From Mycobacteroides chelonae (lineage in GTDB: Bacteria > Actinomycetota > Actinomycetes > Mycobacteriales > Mycobacteriaceae): a stretch of 64,000 nucleotides of DNA. The stretch spans positions 4,464,001-4,528,000 of the forward strand of contig NZ_CP050145.1 in the NCBI RefSeq assembly GCF_016767715.1, read 5' to 3'. Positions 35,277-43,793 of this stretch are shown here, in pieces; position 1 is the first letter of the stretch; each line of letters starts with the position of its first letter. The position numbers were made by a program, and so were the translations under genes. The notes below the pieces were generated by a model. That model was not told the DNA's origin. It saw nothing but the letters and a program-made list of their open reading frames with translations, and searched no databases.

Positions 35277-35876
35277 GTGACGTCATCGCGGGTCTATGGA
35301 GGTGTCCAGGCCCCTGACCGCCAGGCCGAGCGCCGGAACCGGCTCCTGGAGGCAGGTCTTGACCTGCTGACCTCCGGCCCCGCGCCGAACGTGACGGTCC
35401 GCGGCGTGTGCAAGCAGGCCGGCGTGGTCGCCCGGTACTTCTATGAAAACTTCACCGACCTGGACGAGCTGACGGCACAGGTGTACGACGGCGTGATCGG
35501 CGAGGTCGCCACCTCCACCCAGAAGGCGGTGGACGCCGCACCGCTGCGCAAGAAGACCGCGGCGGGCATCGCCAACATCGTGCACGTCATCGCCGCCGAC
35601 CCCCGGATCGGCCATCTGCTCTTCGGCAGCAATCCGGCCAATTCGGTGATCGCCCAACGCCGTAGCGCGGCAGAGCAGCTCTTCGCGGCGCTTTCCGGCC
35701 AGCACCTGAACAAGACTTATCAGCTACCGAACGATGAATCAATGCGCGCGGCAGCCTATTTCGCGGTCGGTGGCGTCGGCCAGACGCTCGCGGCCTGGGT
35801 GTCCGGGCAGCTGACGCTGAGTTCGGATGAGCTCATCGTCATCTTGACCCGGCTCCTCGACCCCGTCAGGCGGTAG
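35277..35876 (+). CDS. TetR-family regulator
   Basis: The 199-residue regulator has HTH text NRLLEAGLDLLT, VTVRGVCKQAGVVARYFYEN and a helical effector domain. GTG 35277 is chosen because the upstream in-frame TTG lies inside the intergenic palindrome; the neighbouring GTG at 35274 is an equal alternative. No strong ribosome site is visible, so a leaderless transcript is possible. It is divergent from the MpaB-like gene, which it probably represses. Its 3' end overlaps the convergent VOC gene by 11 bp. Confidence 0.86.
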   Translation: MTSSRVYGGVQAPDRQAERRNRLLEAGLDLLTSGPAPNVTVRGVCKQAGVVARYFYENFTDLDELTAQVYDGVIGEVATSTQKAVDAAPLRKKTAAGIANIVHVIAADPRIGHLLFGSNPANSVIAQRRSAAEQLFAALSGQHLNKTYQLPNDESMRAAAYFAVGGVGQTLAAWVSGQLTLSSDELIVILTRLLDPVRR

Positions 35877-36453
35877 CGACCTCCCGCGGGGTGCGCTCAG
35901 CGGCCGTCTTCGGCGCAACCGTTACATCCGCTGCGGTGAATTCCTTAGTCCAGCAAGCAAATTCCAGGGTGATTCCATCGGGATCGAGGAAGTAGAACGA
36001 CCGCACGTACACGCCCGGATGCAGCTCCTTCGATACCTGGAACTCACTCTCGTCATGGTTGAGAATGGGCCCCACCCGCACGCCCTTGGCCTTGAGCTTG
36101 ACGCGGTATTCGTCGAACTTCTCGGCGGGTACGTGCAACGAGATGTGGTTCATGGAGCTCACAGCACTCACGATGTCGCCGATTCCCGGAATGGCGGGCG
36201 GGGCCGAAATGCCCGGGACGCCGTCCGGCGCGTCCTTGAACCAGAAGAATGCCAGGCTGTCGCCGCCCCCGGCGTCGAAGAAGAAGTGCTGCCCCTGCCC
36301 CATGGGCAGATCGAGCGACTTGATGAGCGGCATGCCCAGCACGTTGGTGTAGAAGTCCACGGTGCGCGCCATGTCCGAACACACAAGCGCCACATGGTTG
36401 AACCCGCCGAACTCGAACTCGGAGTTGGGGTTGTTCGGTTTGATCATCGTCAC
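35866..36453 (-). CDS. VOC-family (glyoxalase/extradiol dioxygenase fold) protein
   Basis: The 195-residue protein starts a VOC module with FNHVALVCSDMARTVDFYTN and has a second strand NHISLHVPAEKFDEYRVKL and FLDPDGITLEFA, the metal-ligand pattern H, H and E of this superfamily. The exact reaction is not clear; in catabolic clusters such proteins are often ring-cleavage or lactoylglutathione-like. It is divergent from a TetR gene with a perfect operator-like repeat between. Confidence 0.86.
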   Translation of the reverse strand: MTMIKPNNPNSEFEFGGFNHVALVCSDMARTVDFYTNVLGMPLIKSLDLPMGQGQHFFFDAGGGDSLAFFWFKDAPDGVPGISAPPAIPGIGDIVSAVSSMNHISLHVPAEKFDEYRVKLKAKGVRVGPILNHDESEFQVSKELHPGVYVRSFYFLDPDGITLEFACWTKEFTAADVTVAPKTAAERTPREVATA

Positions 36454-36502
36454 GGGGAGCCTCCTTGATCCGACCGCATGACTGTCTTGCGCTTTACGCT
36501 AA

Positions 36503-36526
36503 TCTGAATCTAACATCAGATTCAGA
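36503..36526. promoter_or_regulatory. Operator-like perfect inverted repeat TCTGAATCT-N6-AGATTCAGA
   Basis: The 9-bp arms (36503-36511 and 36518-36526) are perfect with a 6-bp spacer. It lies 50 bp upstream of the VOC gene and 37 bp upstream of the TetR gene, dividing the two promoters. This is a textbook TetR-type dyad, probably bound by the adjacent regulator. Confidence 0.85.
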
Positions 36527-36562
36527 AATGGGTCAATACCCATTCGGCGAGAGAGGGACGTC

Positions 36563-37168
36563 GTGGTCCAACCCACCGTGCGAGGCCGTCAAACCCAGGC
36601 CGCGATCGATGAGGCCGCCCGAACTGTCATAGCCCGCAAGGGAATACTCGCCACCACCGTTGCCGATATCGCCACCGAGGCGGGGCGGTCCACGGCGTCG
36701 TTCTACAACTACTACGACTCCAAAGAGGCGATGGTCGCGCAGTGGGCCATGCGATTTCGCACCGAGGCGCAGGAACGGGTATCTGCGGTCATCGGGCACG
36801 GGCGCTCCAACAAGCAGCGCGCGCGAGATATCGCCACCGCGCACTGGCTCACCTGGCGCCACCAGCTCGCCGAGATGATCAGCGTGTCTCAGCTGGCCAT
36901 GATCAACGCAGAATTCGCCGAGTTCTGGAACCAGATGTGTTCCGAGCCCATCGATTTCCTGACCACCACCATCAAACGCGCACAGCGCGACGGATACAGC
37001 CCCGGCAATGATCCACACCTCATGGCCAGCGCCATCGTCTCGATGATGAACCAGTTCGCCTACAACCAGCTCAGCCAGGGCAATGCCGCCACTGTCGACG
37101 ACGATGCCTGCATCGACACCCTGGCCGGAATCTGTTACCGCGCCATCTATTCCAAGGAGGTCTGCTGA
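36563..37168 (+). CDS. TetR-family regulator (Rv0273c-like)
   Basis: The 201-residue TetR protein has HTH text AIDEAARTVIARKGI, TVADIATEAGRSTASFYNYYDSKEAM. GTG 36563 is preceded by GAGAGGGACG. The stop codon is directly followed by the ATG of the hydrolase gene, so the two are one unit. In M. tuberculosis the corresponding order is Rv0273c (TetR), Rv0272c, then fadE6 (Rv0271c), from memory. The regulator likely senses an acyl-CoA or a related catabolite. Confidence 0.9.
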   Translation: MVQPTVRGRQTQAAIDEAARTVIARKGILATTVADIATEAGRSTASFYNYYDSKEAMVAQWAMRFRTEAQERVSAVIGHGRSNKQRARDIATAHWLTWRHQLAEMISVSQLAMINAEFAEFWNQMCSEPIDFLTTTIKRAQRDGYSPGNDPHLMASAIVSMMNQFAYNQLSQGNAATVDDDACIDTLAGICYRAIYSKEVC

Positions 37169-38293
37169 ATGCCCACCGAAGTGACCATCGAGCGAGAGTT
37201 CGTCGGACTGCCCTCGCCCACCGCGGGACGCAACGGCGCCGGCGGACATCCATGCCAGGGGCTGTACCACCGGGCCGCGGGCACCCGGCCCAAGATCGCC
37301 TTCATCGCCACCCACTATCAGATCGACTTCTCGGAGCATTACATCGCCGAGTACCTGGCGCGGCATGGATACGGTTTCCTGGGCTGGAACACTCGATTCC
37401 GGGGATTCGAAAGCCACTTCCTGCTCGACCACGCCCTGGTCGACATCGGCGTGGGTGTGCGCTGGCTACAAGAGCAGGCGGGCGTGGAAACCGTGCTGCT
37501 GCTGGGTAATTCCGGAGGCGGCTCGCTCATGGCGGCGTATCAGTCGCAAGCGGTGGCTCCCAAGGTGACACCGCTGGAGGGCATGCGTCCCGCGGAGGGA
37601 CTGGACACTCTGCCGGCCGCATCGGGTTACGTCGCCAGCGCCGCACACCTGGGCCGCCCCGACGTGCTGACCGACTGGATGGACGCCTCGGTCATCGATG
37701 AAAGCGACCCGACTTCCACCGACCCGGCCCTGGACCTGTTCAACGAGGACAACGGACCGGCCTACTCCCCCGCCTTCGTCACCAAGTACCGCGAAGGACA
37801 GGTGGCGCGTAACCACCGGATCACCGCATGGGCGCTCGACGAGCTCGCCCGCGTGCGCGCCGACGGGTTCAGCGACCGCGCCTTCACCGTGCACCGGACC
37901 TGGGCCGACCCCCGCATGGTCGACCCCACGTTGGAGCCCACCAAGCGCCCGGCCAACCTCTGCTACGCGGGTGTGCCGGTGAAGGCCAACCGCTCTACTT
38001 TCGGAATCGGTTGTGCGACCACGCTGAAGAACTGGCTCGGCATGTGGAGCCTGTCGCACGCGCAGACCCGGGCCGAACCACATCTTGCCGATGTCACCGT
38101 TCCCGCCCTGGTCATCAACGCCGACGGCGATACCGGGGTCTTCCCATCGGATGCTCAACACATCTACGACGCATTGGGCTCGACCGATAAGTCCCAGGCC
38201 TCTGTCGACGCCGACCACTACTTCCAGAACCCCGGAGCCCGCCAGGAGCAGGCGGATACGATTGCAGAGTGGACAAGCAAGCGGTGGGAGTGA
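37169..38293 (+). CDS. Alpha/beta hydrolase (Rv0272c-like)
   Basis: The 374-residue hydrolase has IAFIATHYQIDFSEHYIAEY in place of a classical oxyanion motif, a nucleophile elbow GNSGGGSL, an acid region INADGDTGVFPSD and histidine in DADHYFQNPG. The substrate is unknown; its position with TetR and an acyl-CoA dehydrogenase suggests ester or thioester cleavage in lipid catabolism. The ATG follows the TetR stop without a gap. The 3' end overlaps the dehydrogenase gene. Confidence 0.86.
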   Translation: MPTEVTIEREFVGLPSPTAGRNGAGGHPCQGLYHRAAGTRPKIAFIATHYQIDFSEHYIAEYLARHGYGFLGWNTRFRGFESHFLLDHALVDIGVGVRWLQEQAGVETVLLLGNSGGGSLMAAYQSQAVAPKVTPLEGMRPAEGLDTLPAASGYVASAAHLGRPDVLTDWMDASVIDESDPTSTDPALDLFNEDNGPAYSPAFVTKYREGQVARNHRITAWALDELARVRADGFSDRAFTVHRTWADPRMVDPTLEPTKRPANLCYAGVPVKANRSTFGIGCATTLKNWLGMWSLSHAQTRAEPHLADVTVPALVINADGDTGVFPSDAQHIYDALGSTDKSQASVDADHYFQNPGARQEQADTIAEWTSKRWE

Positions 38294-39225
38294 AGGTCCT
38301 CGCCCACTTTCCGGGCGGCCCACGCGTCCGCGAACAGCTTGCACCACACGCCGATTGGCTTGACGTGCGCTTCTGCGCCGAAGACGATGACGACACCTTC
38401 TACGCCGAGCTACCGCACGCCGAGGTGCTGTGGCATGTGCTTCGTCCGCTCTCTGCCGATGACGTCGCGAAGGGCGCACAGCTGCGGCTGATCCACAAGT
38501 TCGGCGCGGGAGTGAACACCATCGCGCTGGACGCCGCATCCGCGCAGGGGGTGGCCGTCGCCAACATGCCGGGCGCGAACGCGCCCTCGGTCGCCGAGGG
38601 CGCGCTGTTGCTCATGCTCGCGGCACTGCGGCAGCTGCCACGACTGGACCGGGACATCCGCGCTGGTCGCGGGTGGCCCACCGATCAGTCCCTGGGCGAC
38701 ACTGTGCGCGATATCGGCTCTTGCACAGTCGGATTGGTGGGATACGGCAACATCGCCAAGACTCTGGAACAGATCCTGCTGGCGATGGGCGCCAGTGTCT
38801 TGCACACCAGCACCCGCGACGACGGGTCCGCGAGCTGGCGCAGCCTGGATGCCCTGTTGACCAGCAGCGATATCGTGTCGCTGCATCTCCCGCTGACCGG
38901 CGCCAGCTCTGGTCTCCTCGACGCCGCGGCCCTGGCCCGGATGAAACCCGGATCGGTCCTGGTGGACACCTCACGCGGAGCAGTCGTCGACGAGACGGCA
39001 CTGATCGACGCGCTGCGACAAGGCCCCCTCGGGGCTGCAGGACTGGATGTCTTTGCACAGGAACCGATCTCGCCGGACAACCCTTTGCTGACCCTGCCTA
39101 ATGTGGTGCTCACACCACACGTCACATGGTTCACCGCGGACACCATGACGCGCTATCTGGAGCACGCGATAGACAACTGCCGGCGTATACATGAGGGACT
39201 GCCGCTAGCTGACCGCGTGCGCTAG
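38290..39225 (+). CDS. D-2-hydroxyacid dehydrogenase family protein
   Basis: The 311-residue NAD(P)-dependent dehydrogenase has the Rossmann strand TVGLVGYGNIAKTLE, then SLHLPLTGASS, KPGSVLVDTSRGAVVDE with the family Arg/Glu region, and TPHVTWFT with the catalytic histidine. GTG 38290 overlaps the upstream stop as GTGA, which favours this start; GTG 38269, seven codons upstream, remains possible. It belongs to the TetR-hydrolase unit. It could reduce or oxidise a 2-hydroxyacyl catabolite. Confidence 0.86.
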   Translation: MKVLAHFPGGPRVREQLAPHADWLDVRFCAEDDDDTFYAELPHAEVLWHVLRPLSADDVAKGAQLRLIHKFGAGVNTIALDAASAQGVAVANMPGANAPSVAEGALLLMLAALRQLPRLDRDIRAGRGWPTDQSLGDTVRDIGSCTVGLVGYGNIAKTLEQILLAMGASVLHTSTRDDGSASWRSLDALLTSSDIVSLHLPLTGASSGLLDAAALARMKPGSVLVDTSRGAVVDETALIDALRQGPLGAAGLDVFAQEPISPDNPLLTLPNVVLTPHVTWFTADTMTRYLEHAIDNCRRIHEGLPLADRVR

Positions 39226-39290
39226 GCTAGCGCCCGGAGATTTACACTAGAGAGTATTCGTAAACGAACCACAATGGCGTGGGAGGACGA

Positions 39291-40142
39291 ATGGGAACAG
39301 CTGTACAGCTCGCGGGCAAGGTCGTCGCCATCACCGGCGGAGCACGCGGAATCGGCCGGGCCATCGCCACGGCGTTCGCCGCCGAAGGCGCGAAGGTGGC
39401 GATCGGCGATATCGATAAGAAGCTGTGTGAGAACACCGCGGCTGAGATCGGTAACGGCACCATCGGCCTGCCACTCGACGTCACCGACTACGGCAGCTTC
39501 GAGGCCTTCTTAGACACCATCGCGGCCACCGTGGGACCCGTCGACGTGATCGTGAACAACGCGGGCATCATGCCGATCACACCGTTCGGGGAAGAGTCGC
39601 TGGAATCCATCCAGCGTCAGCTGGATATCAACGTGCGCGGCGTCATGTGGGGCAGCCAGCTCGCCATAGCGCGGATGAAGCCGCGCGGCGGCGGCGTGAT
39701 CGTCAACATCGCGTCGGCGGCGGGCAAGATGGGCGTGCCCGGGCTCGCCACGTACTGCGCGACGAAATGGGCCGTGGTCGGTCTCTGTGAGTCGCTGACT
39801 CTCGAACTCAAGGACGACAACATCTCCGTTGTCTGCGTGATGCCCGGCGTCGTCAACACCGAGCTGGTGGCCGGTCTCGAAGAACACTGGTTACTGGGAA
39901 TCGTTCAGCCCGAAGATATTGCCGCCGGTGTGCTCAAGGCCGTACGAAAAGGCAAGTTCCCCGTCATGGTGCCCAAGAAACTCGGCCCGCTGCTGCGGAC
40001 AACGGCCATGCTGCCCCGGGCGCTGTACGGTCCCGCGGCGCGATCGCTGGGTATGGACCACTTCATGCTCGACGCCCATGGCACCTCGGCGCGTGCCGCA
40101 TACGAGAACCGCGCCAGCCACAGCGAGCCCAGCGCCGACTAG
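39291..40142 (+). CDS. Short-chain dehydrogenase/reductase
   Basis: The 283-residue SDR has the classical cofactor motif TGGARGIGRA, NNAG in VIVNNAGIMP, and the catalytic tetrad residues in SAAGKMGVPGLATYCATKWA (Ser, Tyr, Lys). The C-terminal extension (about 40 residues with LLRTTAMLPRALYG) is typical of mycobacterial membrane-associated SDRs. ATG 39291 is chosen because GGGAGGACGA precedes it. It is followed 14 bp later by the acyl-CoA dehydrogenase gene. Confidence 0.92.
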   Translation: MGTAVQLAGKVVAITGGARGIGRAIATAFAAEGAKVAIGDIDKKLCENTAAEIGNGTIGLPLDVTDYGSFEAFLDTIAATVGPVDVIVNNAGIMPITPFGEESLESIQRQLDINVRGVMWGSQLAIARMKPRGGGVIVNIASAAGKMGVPGLATYCATKWAVVGLCESLTLELKDDNISVVCVMPGVVNTELVAGLEEHWLLGIVQPEDIAAGVLKAVRKGKFPVMVPKKLGPLLRTTAMLPRALYGPAARSLGMDHFMLDAHGTSARAAYENRASHSEPSAD

Positions 40143-40156
40143 TTAGGAAACAGCCA

Positions 40157-42340
40157 ATGCCTATCGCCATCAACAGTGAGCATGTAGCACTTGCAGATTC
40201 GGCGCATGCGTTCGTCGAACGCGTGGTGCCCTCCGAGCTACTCCACGAGACCCTCGAAACACCTCTGCCGTGGCCTCCCCCGTTCTGGAAGGCCGCTGCC
40301 GATCAGGGTCTTACCTCCGTACACCTCGCCGAATCCGTTGGCGGCCAAGGATTCGGCGCACTGGAGCTGGCGATTGTGGTGGCCGAGTTCGGGCGGGGCG
40401 CCGTGCCCGGACCATTCGTCCCGTCGGTGATCGCGAGCGCGCTGATCAGCGGCCACGATCCCGACCACCCGCTACTGGGCGACCTGGCCTCCGGTGCGTC
40501 CATCGCCACCTTCGCCTCCACATCGTCGTTCAACGGTACGGCCTCCGGCGACGGCCTCACCGTCGATGGGCAGGCTCGTTCGGTACTGACGGCGGCCTCA
40601 GCGGCCTATGTGGTGGCCCCGGTTTCGGTCGGCGCCGATCGGGTGTGGGTGGTCCTGAGCGCCGATGACGTCACCCTCGCACCGCAGCAGAGCGTGGACC
40701 GGCTGCGACCGGTCGCCCATGTGACGGCCGCAGCGGTCCAGGTACCCGCCGATCGCGTGCTGACCAACCTGACCGACGCCCGGGCCACCAGCATCATCTC
40801 TACGATCCTGTCGGCCGAGGCCGTCGGCGTGGCCCGCTGGGCCACCGACATCGCCTCCGAATACGCCAAAGTGCGTGAGCAATTCGGCCGCCCCATCGGG
40901 CAGTTCCAGGGCATCAAACACAAGTGCGCCACCATGGCCGCCGTCACCGAACGTGCGACAGCTGCGGTGTGGGACGCCGCACGCGCCCTTGACGATGAGG
41001 ACGAGACCGCCGGCATCGTGGAGTTCGCGGCCGCCGCGGCGGCGACACTGGCACCGGCGGCTGCCCAGCAGTGCGCGCAGGACTGCATTCAGGTCCACGG
41101 CGGTATCGGCTACACCTGGGAGCACGATGCGCACATCTACTACCGCAGGGCGCTGGGTCTCATTGCCGCCCTGGGGCGTTCCGGCAGCGCGCCGACGACC
41201 GTGGTGCGCACCGCCGTCGAGCACGGCCTGCGCAAGGTAGATATCGACCTGGCACCGGAAACCGAAGCGCTGCGCCAGGAGATTCGTTCCGAAGTCGCCG
41301 CCCTCAAGGAGATCCCGTCCGGGAAGCGCAACACCGCCATCGCCGAAGGCGGGTGGGTACTGCCCTACCTGCCGACGCCCTGGGGGCGCGCCGCGTCACC
41401 CATCGAACAGGTGATCATCTCCCAGGAATTCCTCACCGGAAGGGTGCGCCGGCCCCAGCTCGGCATCGCGACCTGGCTGGTGCCGTCCATCGTCGCGTAC
41501 GGCACCGAGGAGCAGAAGCAGCGCTTCCTGCCTCCCACGTTCCGGGGCGAAATGATGTGGTGCCAGCTGTTCTCCGAGCCCGGTGCCGGGTCGGATCTCG
41601 CCGGTCTGTCCACCAAGGCAGTCAAGGTGGACGGCGGCTGGCGCCTCACCGGCCAGAAGATCTGGACCTCGGTGGCCCAGTTCGCCGACTGGGGCGCCTG
41701 CCTGGCCCGGACCGATCCCAACGCTCCTAAACACAACGGCATCACGTACTTCCTCGTCGATATGAAGAGCGAGGGTGTCACCGTTCGGCCGCTGCGCGAG
41801 ATGACCGGCGGCGCACTGTTCAACGAGGTGTTCATCGACGATGTGTTCGTACCCGATGAGCTGGTGGTCGGCGAGGTCGACCGCGGCTGGGAAGTCAGCC
41901 GCAACACCCTGACCGCGGAACGAGTTTCGATCGGCAGCTCCGACCTGCCGTTCCTTGCCAGCCTCGACGATCTGGTGTCCTTCATCAGCGAGCACGAGCT
42001 CAGCGAGGTAGCACGCGACCGGGCGGGCCAGCTCATCGCCGAAGGGCATGGGGTGAAGCTGCTGAATCTGCGCTCCACGCTCCTCACTCTGGCCGGCGGC
42101 GACCCGATGCCGTCGGCAGCCGTGTCCAAGCTGCTGGGCATGCGTACCGGACAGGGATACGCCGAGTTCGTGGTCAACCATTTCGGACCGGACGGCGCTA
42201 TCGGCGATTCCGAGCAGGAACAAGGTCGCTGGGCGGACTATCTTCTAGCTAGCCGTGCCACCACCATCTACGGTGGCACCTCCGAAGTGCAGCTAAACAT
42301 CATTGCCGAGCGACTGTTAGGACTACCGCGTGACCCGTAA
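40157..42340 (+). CDS. fadE6: Two-domain acyl-CoA dehydrogenase (FadE6-like fusion)
   Basis: The 727-residue protein is two acyl-CoA dehydrogenase folds in one chain. The N-terminal unit (about 1-360) ends with CIQVHGGIGYTWEHDAHIYY, and the C-terminal unit (about 365-727) has MMWCQLFSEPGAGSDLAGL and ends YGGTSEVQLNIIAERLLGLP. This mirrors heteromeric FadE pairs fused head to tail. The best-known M. tuberculosis counterpart by length and neighbours is FadE6 (Rv0271c). It oxidises an acyl-CoA to the enoyl-CoA with FAD. ATG 40157 follows TAGGAAA. The hydrolase gene overlaps its end by 11 bp. Confidence 0.88.
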   Translation: MPIAINSEHVALADSAHAFVERVVPSELLHETLETPLPWPPPFWKAAADQGLTSVHLAESVGGQGFGALELAIVVAEFGRGAVPGPFVPSVIASALISGHDPDHPLLGDLASGASIATFASTSSFNGTASGDGLTVDGQARSVLTAASAAYVVAPVSVGADRVWVVLSADDVTLAPQQSVDRLRPVAHVTAAAVQVPADRVLTNLTDARATSIISTILSAEAVGVARWATDIASEYAKVREQFGRPIGQFQGIKHKCATMAAVTERATAAVWDAARALDDEDETAGIVEFAAAAAATLAPAAAQQCAQDCIQVHGGIGYTWEHDAHIYYRRALGLIAALGRSGSAPTTVVRTAVEHGLRKVDIDLAPETEALRQEIRSEVAALKEIPSGKRNTAIAEGGWVLPYLPTPWGRAASPIEQVIISQEFLTGRVRRPQLGIATWLVPSIVAYGTEEQKQRFLPPTFRGEMMWCQLFSEPGAGSDLAGLSTKAVKVDGGWRLTGQKIWTSVAQFADWGACLARTDPNAPKHNGITYFLVDMKSEGVTVRPLREMTGGALFNEVFIDDVFVPDELVVGEVDRGWEVSRNTLTAERVSIGSSDLPFLASLDDLVSFISEHELSEVARDRAGQLIAEGHGVKLLNLRSTLLTLAGGDPMPSAAVSKLLGMRTGQGYAEFVVNHFGPDGAIGDSEQEQGRWADYLLASRATTIYGGTSEVQLNIIAERLLGLPRDP

Positions 42341-43274
42341 TACCGCGACCGAAACCGCGTGGCGTCAGCATGAGGACTTTTTCACCGCTGCTGACGGCAC
42401 CCGAATCGGGTTCTCCGATACCGGAAACCGCACGGCACCCGTCACCGTGCTGTTCCTGCACGGCTGGACCCAGAACCGCGAGGCCTGGGACGATGTGGCG
42501 GGTCCGCTGCACGAGCGCAATCCCGAACTGCGCATCGTCGCACTGGATCACCGGGGCCACGGCCAGTCCGATCCGGCACCCCAAGGCTCGGTGAACGTTC
42601 CCCAATTGGCCACGGATGCAGCCGACTTCATCAATGCCGAAATCCCGACCGGGCAGATCGTGATCGTCGGTCACTCGATGGGCGGCATGACCATGATGGG
42701 CCTCGGTGAATATCACCCGGACCTGGTCGCGCGACGGATATCCGGCGCGGTCTTCGTCGCCACCTCGGCGGGCAGGCTGCTGCACCGGCTCCGAGTCGTC
42801 CCGCCGGTGTTCGAAGTCGTCAAGGCGGTGATCCTGGGTGTGGTGGCGCAGGGCTGGTTCCTCCAACAGGGCTATCTCATGCGCCCCATCATTTCGACGT
42901 TGGTATTCGGGCGTGACCCGCGGCCTTACGACGTCAGCCGAGTGTGGGACCAGATCCGCTCCGGCACCCCGCGCAGCTACAAGGACGCCGCCGAAAGCAT
43001 GGTGCTGCACGAGGACCTGACCGAAGGTCTGGGCGCCTACCGTGGCAAGCCTGCCGCGGTGTTGGCAGGTGCCCGCGACTTCCTCACTCCGGCAGGTGAT
43101 TCCCGCATCATTGCCGCGGCCCTGCAGACCAAGGAACTGCGCACCTACCCGGGCTCGGGACACATGCTGCCCAACGAGCGGGCCGGCGAGGTTGTCAACG
43201 AAATCGTCACGGTGCTCGAGGCGATAGCTCACGAGCAGCCGGCTAGCCGCACTGCCACGGAGTCCGCCGGGTAA
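42330..43274 (+). CDS. Alpha/beta hydrolase
   Basis: The 314-residue hydrolase has the oxyanion loop LFLHGWTQNREAW, the strand DHRGHGQSD, nucleophile GHSMGGMTMMG and histidine in SGHMLPNERAG; the acid is likely the Asp of ARDFLTPAGDS. GTG 42330 lies within the last codons of the dehydrogenase gene (11-bp overlap), so the two are translationally coupled. It may release a product of the dehydrogenase pathway. It ends the + strand operon. Confidence 0.88.
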   Translation: MTRNTATETAWRQHEDFFTAADGTRIGFSDTGNRTAPVTVLFLHGWTQNREAWDDVAGPLHERNPELRIVALDHRGHGQSDPAPQGSVNVPQLATDAADFINAEIPTGQIVIVGHSMGGMTMMGLGEYHPDLVARRISGAVFVATSAGRLLHRLRVVPPVFEVVKAVILGVVAQGWFLQQGYLMRPIISTLVFGRDPRPYDVSRVWDQIRSGTPRSYKDAAESMVLHEDLTEGLGAYRGKPAAVLAGARDFLTPAGDSRIIAAALQTKELRTYPGSGHMLPNERAGEVVNEIVTVLEAIAHEQPASRTATESAG

Positions 43275-43301
43275 TCGGCGTCCCGGCAGTGCGCTTGCCT
43301 G

Positions 43302-43766
43302 CTAGCTGTAGCGGCCCTGAAGTCGCGTCAGTGTGCCCTCGATCCCTCGGGCGTTTGCCTTGATGAAGCCAGGCAGCTTGTAGTTCAGCAGGGTTCGCAA
43401 CGAACCCGCATTACGGAAGTCGAACGTCTCGGTGACACGAGTGCTGGTGGGCGACAGGGCATCGAATTCCCAACGCCACTTGTGGCCCAGCGGATGCCGC
43501 CATTCGATGACCCTGTCGGGTTGGAGCTCCGTCACGGTGCTGGTGACGCGGTACGGAAACCCGAACATCCGCATGCCGGTGGAAAAGCGCGAACCAACCT
43601 CGAGATGATCAGGCGTACGGATGTTCTGGCCGACAGTGCCCGACCCGTCCAGTTCGTGATGGCGTCGCGGATCGGCGACGATACCGAACAATTCCGATGC
43701 CGGAGCAGATACTTCGACCGAGCGACGAACCTGCTGGGGCCCAGCGTCTACCACTGATACCGACAT
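43302..43766 (-). CDS. SRPBCC-family (START-like) protein
   Basis: The 154-residue protein has the pattern of polyketide cyclase/SRPBCC ligand-binding folds: [20 protein letters not shown], then [11 protein letters not shown] and [11 protein letters not shown]. Such proteins hold hydrophobic ligands in a cavity. ATG 43766 follows GGAGTGGGTGT. It lies 27 bp downstream of the enoyl-reductase-like gene on the same strand and is the last gene of the fadD-led operon. Confidence 0.85.
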   Translation of the reverse strand: MSVSVVDAGPQQVRRSVEVSAPASELFGIVADPRRHHELDGSGTVGQNIRTPDHLEVGSRFSTGMRMFGFPYRVTSTVTELQPDRVIEWRHPLGHKWRWEFDALSPTSTRVTETFDFRNAGSLRTLLNYKLPGFIKANARGIEGTLTRLQGRYS

Positions 43767-43793
43767 ACACCCACTCCTTTGTTTAACGGAGAA

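Noticed and set aside
37466..38539. 357-codon minus-strand frame opposite the hydrolase and dehydrogenase
   Set aside because: Arg/His-rich with no motif and overlapping two real genes.
43266..43287. GCCGGG/CCCGGC hairpin between convergent hydrolase and SRPBCC genes
   Set aside because: Only 6 bp with a 10-nt loop, which is common by chance in sequence this GC-rich.
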